The position numbers and the translations under genes are program-made. The notes below the pieces were generated by a model. That model was given only the letters and a program-made list of their open reading frames with translations. It had not been told where the DNA came from and did no database searches. Below are positions 19,915 to 27,106 of a stretch of 27,106 nucleotides of DNA, in pieces (positions within the stretch are counted from its first letter, which is position 1; every line of letters starts with the position of its first letter). Source of the DNA: Coptodactyla brooksi (lineage: Eukaryota; Arthropoda; Insecta; Coleoptera; Scarabaeidae); assembly GCA_033557675.1 (NCBI GenBank), contig JAWQRM010000186.1, forward strand, positions 1 through 27,106, read 5' to 3'.

Positions 19915-20241
19915 AACTTTCATTAACTACATTAATTCGTTTAACTTTCACATACATTGCTGGCAGAGATGTTGAAGATATTAAATAGTTAAGATGCAGT
20001 AAATGTCTGCAGACGATGTTTCCATCAGTCAGCAAATATGATATAATTAAGTCAAAAGATTTTCACTAATTAGTCGGTAAGAGCTTTTCATAGATTAATC
20101 GCTTAAGAAGGTTATTTTCGAAATGGGCAGAAAATCAGGGATGTTTTGGCTTATTCAATACAAGATTGCTTACATGAGTTTCGAGAAGACTTTTCAGAGT
20201 GGAAATCAAATACAAGTAAGAATTAAGAAACAGTATGTTTA

Positions 20242-20421
20242 TTATTCCATGAAACTGGCAGCATTCCTCGCAAACCGTATAGTGGGCAGCCGGTAAAACG
20301 CAACGAGAACATTATTAATGCGATTCGTGAAGCAATAAACAATAATTCTAAATCACATTATTCGTCGCGGGGCTCAGAAGGTAATCGTTTATCCATTAGA
20401 GCGTGTCACACACTTAGTTGA
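20242..20421 (+). pseudogene. Tc1/mariner-superfamily transposase N-terminal fragment
   Basis: One open frame reads LFHETGSIPRKPYSGQPVKR followed by NENIINAIREAINNN and ends in TGA. The pattern F.ETGS....RSGRP..VRTEENI..V..A....P is the linker between the two N-terminal helix-turn-helix units of these transposases. The rest of the gene does not follow directly. The C-terminal two thirds of a similar protein begin at 22034 on the same strand, with a LINE fragment in between, so both may be one element split by a later insertion. Confidence 0.65.
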
Positions 20422-21086
20422 AAAGATCATATCCTCACCAAATAACTACGTTTGGACGATTGTTAATTGGACAAATATTTTTTGAGTTGAAATGTTTATT
20501 CCTACAATTAATTACATTGTAAACCGAATTATTGCCGCGTGAAATTGTACAACTATTTATTAAATAATTGCACAACGAAAAATTATAGATTAAATATATA
20601 GTGAAATAGATTGTGTAGATTAAAATTAGAGATTGTGTAATTTGGTACAGCATAGTTTTTTGTATCTATTGCTTAGAGTTAGGAATGTTAAAAATCAAGA
20701 CATTCTCACCCAATTAATAGTCGACACTTTGTACGGCAACGTATTACGGTGAAAAGTGCTGAAATTAATGGGAACCTCTTGTCCTGAGAGGGAACGTACG
20801 GATTAACATCCGACGAAGAATTTTTAAATTGTGTAAAAGAAGATGAAGAGAAGATGACAAAGATGAAAAGACAAATTCAACATATTTTGTAACAAAAATT
20901 AAATAAATCAATGAAAATTTAATAATACCAGTTTCTAAGTTTTCATGTGAAGACATTCTAAAGTAAGGCCTAATTCTGCATAACATTAAATATACTTGTT
21001 CTAAGTCGATTAATAAAACAGATTCATTATTTAATTAAATTACTAAACAATGTATATAATGCGAAATTGGTTAAGGTAATTCAGGC
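20422..21086. other. AT-rich region, nothing recognised
   Basis: Only short frames are present, rich in isoleucine and tyrosine as expected of AT-rich noise. No motif was found. Confidence 0.5.
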
Positions 21087-21770
21087 TTAGAGAAGGTGTA
21101 TGAATATACTATGAAATTGCACTGACCTTTTGCTGATTTTAAGCAAATATTCGATCAGATAAATGGAGAAAATATGATACAGGAACTGGTGAACATGGGG
21201 CTACCAATACTACTAAGAAGGTTAATTCAAATTACGCTGGAATGAACTTATGCTGTGGTACAAACGATAATGCGGCTATTGGATACTTTTGAACTTTAGA
21301 ACAGCAGATGTGCAAGGAATAATAAGTGTAAGAATAGCACAAATTGTAGTATATGCAAATGATATTGTAATAACAAGTAAATCCAAGAATGACCTTTTGG
21401 AAACATTTGAGGAACTAGATGTGAGGAGTTACTCACATCTGCGAGATAAGGGATGCGAGAGATATAGATCTGACAATGAATGAACAAAACACTTAGTATA
21501 CGAAATATGGGATGAAACTGAAAAATCTAAAAGAAAAGTTGGACGTAGGACAGCTAACCTATGAACAAGTGGAAATGTTTTAATTGCGAAAATTGACACA
21601 AAAGGATGAAAATGACAATAACTGTGTGGAAGCTCATGGAGGGAAAAGGAAAATAACGAGATGGAGGGATGGTGCAATGAATTGTTTAAAAAATATGGGA
21701 AAGAGGTAGTTGGAAAGGGCAAAAGATTCAACTGAGTGGAATTACATAAAATGCTACAACACAGAACACT
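21087..21770 (+). pseudogene. Non-LTR retrotransposon reverse transcriptase, fragment B
   Basis: From 21087 the frame reads LEKVYEYTMKLH, a stop, then PFADFKQIFDQINGENMIQE and LVNMGLP, which is the palm region (FIDFKQAFD in intact relatives) with the first catalytic aspartate. Further on come NFRTADVQG (normally ETRTGVRQGD) and VVYANDIVITSKSKNDLLET, the worn YADD box (YAND), followed by an EELD. Near 21655 RWRDGAMNCLKNMGK and LERAKDSTEWNYI resemble the C-terminal end of these LINEs. A 9-bp perfect hairpin (21417-21425 / 21432-21440) interrupts the sequence after the YADD box. The beginning overlaps in content with fragment A, so the two are separate copies or a partial duplication. Confidence 0.75.
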
Positions 21771-22033
21771 ATCTAGAAAAGGAGGAAATATTGATGGTGT
21801 TCGATCCCCTCTGATAAAAGAACCGTGAAGACTTCAAAACAAAAGCAGCCTTAAGTACTAGATATTGCTAGAAAGCTTACCAAATTTTTGTGCCATTTAT
21901 TTAAACATTCCCAGTTAACTACGTTACAAAAATTTATTATTAAAATTTATTACTATTTATTTATTATTATTTTAAAAATTACCCTGAGCGCAAAATAGAA
22001 TTCTGTAATTTGTATTTACATAAAATCGTAGAA

Positions 22034-22684
22034 GATGGATTTTTCTACCGCAAAATTTTACGAACCGATGATTGTACGTGTGGAATAAGGATATTTTCAA
22101 TCGGAATAACTACGTATAGTGGAGTGGAGAAAATCGCAGGCATATTATCCAATAGAATACCCAAAAGAGATTTTCTTTGAACGTTTGGTGTGACGTAATT
22201 GGAGATCGTCTGGTTAGACCAGCTTTTATTGTTCGAATATAATTGTCAATAATTGTTGTTAAAATAATTGTTTATGATTGTTAATAATATTATTATTATA
22301 CTATTAATAATGAGGTGGATAACCTGGATAAATTTACATTGAATAAGCGGTACAGCATTTATTTTCAACAGGATAGCGCACCATCTCACAATTCTAGACT
22401 AATATCAAATTTATTAGTGAAAAATTTGGCGAAAGGTGGCTTGGAACGCGCGGGCCAAATAAATGGCCTGCTAGCCCTCCGAACCTCACGACAATGGATT
22501 TTTGTATAAAGACAAAATCTAAGGTATTATATACCCTGAAAATATAAACATCTTAAGAATCAGAGTCATTAATGCCTGTACATAAGTTCCACTTGAGGTT
22601 TTATTAAATGCGACGCACAGTATTATCCAACGTTGCCGCTTCTGTATAGGTCATAATGGAGCGAACTTCGAACAATATCTTTAG
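22034..22684 (+). pseudogene. Tc1/mariner-superfamily (DDE-3) transposase, C-terminal two thirds
   Basis: Successive plus-strand pieces follow the protein order: FYRKILRTDDCT (first catalytic aspartate, normally ILWTDEST), DIFNRNNYV, GENRRHIIQ, FSLNVWCDVIGDRLVRPAFI, then from 22315 RYSIYFQQDSAPSHNSRLIS (second aspartate), WLGTRGPNKWPASPPNL (third-aspartate region, SPDL now PPNL), and finally NILRIRVINACT, EVLLNATHSIIQRCRFCI and HNGANFEQYL, ending at TAG 22682-22684. The C-terminus is complete, which places the end of the gene. At least three frameshifts, a deletion after the VWC block and some stops are present, and the third aspartate is lost, so it is inactive. Confidence 0.85.
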
Positions 22685-23034
22685 TTAGGTCATTCATTGT
22701 GGTTTGCTTTACCTCTTGTTTAGTTTGTTGAATAGTTTGTGATTCATATAAAGCAAATGATTATTGATATAATATTCGCAGCTTTGGATACATATGTTTG
22801 TCTTGATTGAATATATGGAGAAAGCATGGAAAAAATGCTAATATTTAATAATCTCCGGGCATGATTCTTGAAAAGATTACATTGATACGCGTTTCGACGA
22901 CTACCATTCCTATTCAAGTAAATTGATTACACTTTGTAATAACCAAATAGTTTAATTTGTTTAATTTAGCATGCTTACTTTACTTCTGATTTGCCTATTC
23001 TGTAGTTTATTTATATCTATTTTTATATACTTAT
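22685..23034. other. AT-rich region, nothing recognised
   Basis: This probably includes the 3' end of the preceding element, but I could not identify a terminal repeat or target duplication. Confidence 0.4.
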
Positions 23035-23304
23035 TATTTAATATAAGTAAATGATTATTTTAATTAAAGAAGAGAAAAATAGACCACTGAGCAGGATTCG
23101 AACCTGCGACCTTTAGTTTCGCGCCAAACGCTCTAGCCGCTGAGCTATGCAGGGGTCCTCCCGCCCTTTGGAAAATTTTCGTCTTTTTACCTGTTCGCAA
23201 CCCGAACATCTGTACAACACCGTGTATACTCACCAAGGGAGTTTGGTGTGTCACGTTTCCTGATACGGTATGAACTGTGTAAAGGAGCTCAAAGGTGTTA
23301 TCCA
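23035..23304 (-). repeat. tRNA-derived SINE family, full-head copy
   Basis: On the minus strand, 23157 to 23082 reads as a 76-nt tRNA-like sequence. It has an A box (TAGCTCAGCGG), a B box (GGTTCGAATCC), an anticodon stem TTTGG/CTAAA and a T-arm GCAGG/CCTGC. The acceptor ends GACCCCT and AGTGGTC pair at six of seven positions. Against a working tRNA: three extra bases lie between acceptor and D stem, and the anticodon loop CGCGAAA lacks the invariant T33. After it come TATTTTTCTCTT and an AT-rich tail (TTTAATTAAAATAATCATTTAC) shared with copies at 23305-23491. I call it a SINE head, not a gene. Confidence 0.7.
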
Positions 23305-23491
23305 TATTAAATTGATGTTAATCCTTGGACATTTCGTCCGTATATGAAATATAAGTAAATAATTACTTTAATTAAACATTAAAGGTTCGAATCCTGCTCA
23401 GCGGTCTATTTTTCTCTTGTTTAATTGAAGTAATTATTTACTTATATTTCATATACGGACGAAATGTTCAAGGGTTAACATCAATTTAATA
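23305..23491. repeat. Head-to-head SINE copies forming a 73-bp inverted repeat
   Basis: Arms 23305-23377 and 23419-23491 are nearly perfect complements (73 bp each; for example CATATACGGACGAAATG on the right). The 41-bp centre contains GGTTCGAATCCTGCTCAGCG GTC, the 3' half of the tRNA-like head, in plus orientation. So a 5'-truncated plus copy abuts an inverted tail. A more worn relative lies at about 23845-23935 (TTTCGTCGAAATATAAATTT ... AGTTAATTACTTT). Confidence 0.85.
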
Positions 23492-24289
23492 CTTATTATT
23501 TACTTTGCTGTTTACGTATTTTTATAACAGAAGGAATACATTTTTCAACTTTATTAGCTCTAATTTTAATTGTCAAAATATTGTGTATTAAAGTGAATGT
23601 TGCTTTAATACCACTACATTCAGAAGAACGTGAGCAAATAAAAAATGGCAAAAAATGTCTCGTGCTACTTAAAAAACATATCCTAAACTTTGTTACAGGA
23701 CGGTATGAAATTGAAATGAACGTCTATAATGCAGATCTATAGGGCATTTGATCCCATTTAAGTTGCTTTTTAAATAGTGAAAACAATATTGGACAATTGG
23801 GCAACAAATGAATGTGAATTTGATGCTAAACCGTGGAAATTTCGTCGAAATATAAATTTAAAGTAGTTAATTACTTTAATTGAACCAGTGTAACCAGTAG
23901 TTAATTACTTTCTCGTCGAATTAAAGTGCGAGAAGTTACACGCTCTTCCGTTTTTTTGATGACAACCCGGTATCCGTATATATTTGTTCCTTTTCCATTT
24001 TATTCTTCAGTACACCACATGTTGTGTACTGAAAACTCGACAGTTTGCATAGTACATTTATACATCTTTTAAAGATCATTGCTTTCAAACAAAATTTTTC
24101 CATTTACAAAGGTAATGTGCATCTAATAATGCAGTCTGACCAGTATGCAGTAAAAGGAATATTTTTTTTTCGATAACGACTATGCGAGATAATCTAAACC
24201 GGGAGAGAACAGTTATTCTTTCATGCAATTCAATTTTATTACCATCCACACAGCGTTCAAAAAATGTTTACATTTGGTTTTGTTTTTAG
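23492..24289 (+). other. Non-coding stretch before the host exon, ending at a splice acceptor
   Basis: This contains the worn SINE relative at 23845-23935 and a near-perfect 24-bp palindrome at 24008-24031 (CAGTACAC ... GTGTACTG). It ends in a clear 3' splice site: a T-rich tract, TTTGGTTTTGTTTTTAG, with AG at 24288-24289. Most of it is presumably intron. Confidence 0.6.
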
Positions 24290-25244
24290 GAAATTCTGGC
24301 TATAAACCATGTCTAATTCCGAAGTAAGCAACCTGCCGTACGTAAATCACATGATTAACAACCATCAACAGATGAAAACTTACCCCACTTCTGTAACCGA
24401 GCTTTCGGCGATACTAATTCAAGCTCAACGTGACCCGCTCAGTGAGCGCGCGAACTTGGACACTCCTACTCGAGGTGCGGACGCCTGTGTAGAAGAATGC
24501 GAAAAAGCGCGCGTCACATTTAAAAAAGTTCATACCTGTGGCAGCCTATTCGCTAAATGCAACTGCAGTAATGACCTGTGTACCAGTCGTCAGTCGCTAA
24601 TCCAACGCACCTCCACTCCAACTGGTTTGGGTAACGACAAACACGCCGACGACACAAGTAATCCTAAAAGGCTCTCAAACCCGGAAACAACAGAAGATAT
24701 CAGAAAACCCGACCGAAAATGCAAAAAATCTTCTAAAGCTGAGTCTTTACAACATCCAGATATACCATATCCCATCGAGAAGGAAAAAGTAAGGAGTTTA
24801 AGTTTATCTCAGCAAGACAAACCCGATTTCATCAAGAAATCCGTTCAAGCTAACTTAAACTACCATAAGTATACGGCGCTAGCTTACGGGAGTTTAGACA
24901 GTTCTGACCCTGCTCGTAAGTTTCTAGAAGATTTTGGTATTTTCGGGCCGATGGGAAACGGTGTGTCGCCCATAAGAAGAAACTCAAAAGTGGCTACAGC
25001 CGACCCCGATAACAGTCAGCAAGTTAAACGAGTTTCGAAAATTATGTGCCTTGAAAATCAACGCAAGAAGAGTTCTGAAACTTACAATAACGATCAGCAC
25101 TGCTGCGGTAATTTGAGGAGTGTCATCTTGCGCCTAGAGAGGGAACTAGCGGACGCCAGAACTGAGTTGCAACAGGTGAGAATCACGATGCAGAGCAAAG
25201 AATCGGAAGTGCTCAAATTGCACCGGGAAAATCATAAATTGAAG
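24290..25244 (+). CDS. Long N-terminal exon of a coiled-coil protein, probably a cGMP-dependent protein kinase (Pkg21D-like)
   Basis: After the acceptor at 24289 come 19 nt of 5' UTR, then ATG 24309 and 312 open codons to a donor, AAG|GTAAGG, at 25245 (phase 0). Reading through the donor would add 11 residues and a stop at 25280. Residues 1-265 are polar and probably disordered, with a cysteine group (C60, C64, C77, C84, C86, C91) and an R223-R224-N225-S226 motif that fits a PKA/PKG phosphorylation site. Residues 269-312 form a heptad-rich coiled coil ending SKESEVLKLHRENHKLK. From memory, Drosophila Pkg21D (DG1) has a very similar SRESELVKLHREIHKLK in its N-terminal dimerisation zipper, before the autoinhibitory and cGMP-binding parts. 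No kinase domain is in the window; it would lie on exons beyond 27106. The 265-residue extension is not one I recognise. Composition is richer in GC than its flanks, and the frame is intact, so it is almost surely a real exon; the family name is less certain. Confidence 0.65.
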
Positions 25245-26941
25245 GTAAGGAATTTTCTTATACACACAACTAATATTTAAGATAATTACTATTGCTATTA
25301 TTATAAGAATAAAATAAAAGTAATTGCAAATTTCTATTATTTTATTTATTATTAGATGATACTAAGGCTTAGCCAGTGTTGCCGTGATTTATCTGCATGA
25401 AATATTTTTATGCAATCCGATGAAACCTGTACTAGCTATGTCAAGATATCGTGGAATAGCACAAAAGACCCTGTGATGTTTGTCCTAGAAAGGAAAGGCG
25501 GATGTAAAATGTAAATCGATGACCGCACAATTGTGTCTAATATATATACTTATGTATTGATTTAGTGTCCGCAAATTTTGAACGCTGTTAGATTTATGTA
25601 ATTGTGCTTGCTAGGGTTTTATTTATCTATCTTTTGCTGCATTGTATATTCTTTTTTTAATTTGTTTTAGAAACTGATTATAAAGAAATCAGTGCTCTCA
25701 AACTTGAACAATTTTTCGGCTTTCACGTGTTAATCAGTTAACTACGAAATTTATAGTGATTTTTAATACATTATATAATACATTTATAATACATTTATGT
25801 GATGACGAATATACGCGATAAATGCATGGCGAACGCTCCTACAATCAATTTTAGAACAAAATTGCAACAAAACCACGGAAGCTTCTATTTTATTCAAAGA
25901 AATGAATAACTCATTGTTGAAAAAATTATCGTTTTCAAAAATTTCATAATTGTAACAATGTAATAAAATCTATAAACAACAAATAATAAAAATAATACAA
26001 GTGATTTAGTTGGTCTTTTCGGTTGACAGGTCAAACAACAATAGCGCTAATTACGAATTCTATTTTTGGACAAAGGGCACATCTTCGAACCGAAATTGCT
26101 TTTGAAGATAAAATATTTTCCGATGAGACGTGTAAGTTTTGCAGTTGAAGTCGTAGTTACTCGATCAACTTTCGAAGTTTGTATTTGTTGAATTGCGTAT
26201 ACCTCCACAATTTGTTTAATACATTCATCCAAAAAGATTAGTTTCCGTTTCCAAGAACTGTTTATGTTCCCTTTTCTCTTTCAATCATATTAGCGCCATG
26301 AACTGAGCTAAGAAACGTTACATCTCTTTTACCTCCCACTTCAATAACATTATTTCATTATTGAAGTTAGGGATTCTTTTTTAGTAAAATTGTTTTTATA
26401 CCTGGAAGAATTCCGAGTCTGTGATGTCGCCTTGTACTAACAACATCTGTAACAGGAAGAAAGTTGGCTTGCGATTGGATTATCCATATATATATACACA
26501 AAATACACGTGTGTAGTAATACGATTCTATTACATAAAAATATTCTTAACAATTTTAAATATTAATTAGTTGTGAAACAAAATTTTAAACTTTGAAATTA
26601 CTGTTTCAAAATATCAGAGAACAGCTGTTTCTTTTTTTTTAATAAATGTTTTTGCCAATCTTTTTATAAAGTAATATACACCTTAACGTTCCATGTTCTG
26701 TCTGTCAATACCTTGTCACTGTCATGTTACTTGTCATCACTATTTCTTCTCCCTTTACATGCTGCAACTCCTTAACACCTGGGTAGCTCCTTGTGCCGTT
26801 CAGATATAACTGGAGTTGGACAGTAGAATCGTCGAATGTATGCCGTAGAACCGTTTGATGAATGTTCTGTAGTAGTATTGTTGACGTGTTGCTCCTTTTT
26901 TCTTTCTATCAGATTTTTCTATTTTGTTTCTTCTTTTCTAG
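25245..26941 (+). other. Intron following the host exon
   Basis: This opens with GTAAGG. It is AT-rich with no recognised transposon or coding piece. A T-rich tract ending TTTCTTCTTTTCTAG at 26941 could be a 3' splice site; another possible one ends TTTCTTTCTATCAG near 26912. Confidence 0.55.
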
Positions 26942-27106
26942 CCTCTAAGACCTTCTTTATTAGAAAACGGGTCTTCGCTGTTCCCGTCCGAACTCACCTC
27001 GGAAACTAAAACTTATTTTCAGTTCTGCCAGAATCAAAATCTTCATGGCTTGTATCACTGTCTTCAGCGTACAGACATACAGAGTACAGACAAAACAACG
27101 GTATTC
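26942..27106 (+). CDS. Possible exon, open to the window edge
   Basis: After a good acceptor (TTCTTCTTTTCTAG) the phase-0 frame is open for 55 codons to the end of the window, beginning PLRPSLLENGSSLFPSELTS, which agrees in phase with the donor at 25245. The local base composition is less AT-rich than the intron. Against it, I do not recognise the peptide, and it does not resemble the SVLQQ-like stretch I would expect after the zipper of Pkg21D. A minus-strand frame in the same place is acidic (AEDSDTSHEDFDSG) and could instead be part of a transposon. Confidence 0.22.

Noticed and set aside
23082..23157. A functional tRNA gene on the minus strand
   Set aside because: Both pol III boxes and most stems are there, but T33 is missing in the anticodon loop, three extra bases separate acceptor and D stem, and partial copies with the same tail lie next to it. 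It fits a SINE head better.
7964..24308. Direct splicing of the 7964 micro-exon to the acceptor at 24289
   Set aside because: In phase 0 the joined frame runs GAA ATT CTG GCT ATA AAC CAT GTC and then hits TAA, so this junction would not make the long protein.

Overview
The window looks like AT-rich insect nuclear DNA. It has long gene-free stretches, microsatellites, GT/AG splice signals around one coding exon, and remnants of mariner, other Tc1/mariner-superfamily elements, piggyBac, Tigger/pogo-like transposons, non-LTR retrotransposons and tRNA-derived SINE heads. There are no prokaryotic operons. The insect order cannot be fixed from the sequence.

Host gene: the only convincing host coding sequence is a plus-strand exon at 24290-25244 (ATG 24309, 312 codons, ending at a phase-0 donor). 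Its last 44 residues form a coiled coil. The final stretch resembles, from my memory, the N-terminal leucine-zipper region of the insect cGMP-dependent protein kinase Pkg21D/DG1. At 7964 there is a tiny candidate exon whose five codons encode the same MSNSE start and also end at a phase-0 donor. If both belong to one gene, most of the window is a 5' intron of a kinase gene with alternative N-termini, which would explain the lack of other host genes.

Region by region: 1-2600 has no recognised gene. 2600-4120 holds a Tigger-like helix-turn-helix remnant, a mariner 3' end and a GC-rich retroelement-like 3' end. 4120-8340 is mostly unassigned, with hairpins, a LINE-like scrap and the micro-exon. 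8345-9572 holds a mariner C-terminus and an 800-bp foldback with tRNA-like edges. 9769-11958 is a decayed piggyBac transposase split by a SINE head and a 290-bp inverted-repeat element. 13208-15764 holds two adjacent TA-flanked elements with very long inverted repeats, the second carrying a transposase remnant. 15939-22684 is a patchwork of further transposase pieces, two LINE reverse-transcriptase pieces, a mariner C-terminus cut off by a 400-bp GATT-type satellite, and a short dispersed repeat family. 23035-23491 is an inverted cluster of a tRNA-like SINE family. 24290 onward is the host exon and the intron after it.

Nearly all the transposon genes are broken by stops, frameshifts or deletions, so this is a fossil layer and not an active system. 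The most useful leads are the twin MSNSE start exons, the long-TIR elements with readable target duplications, and the tRNA-like foldbacks.
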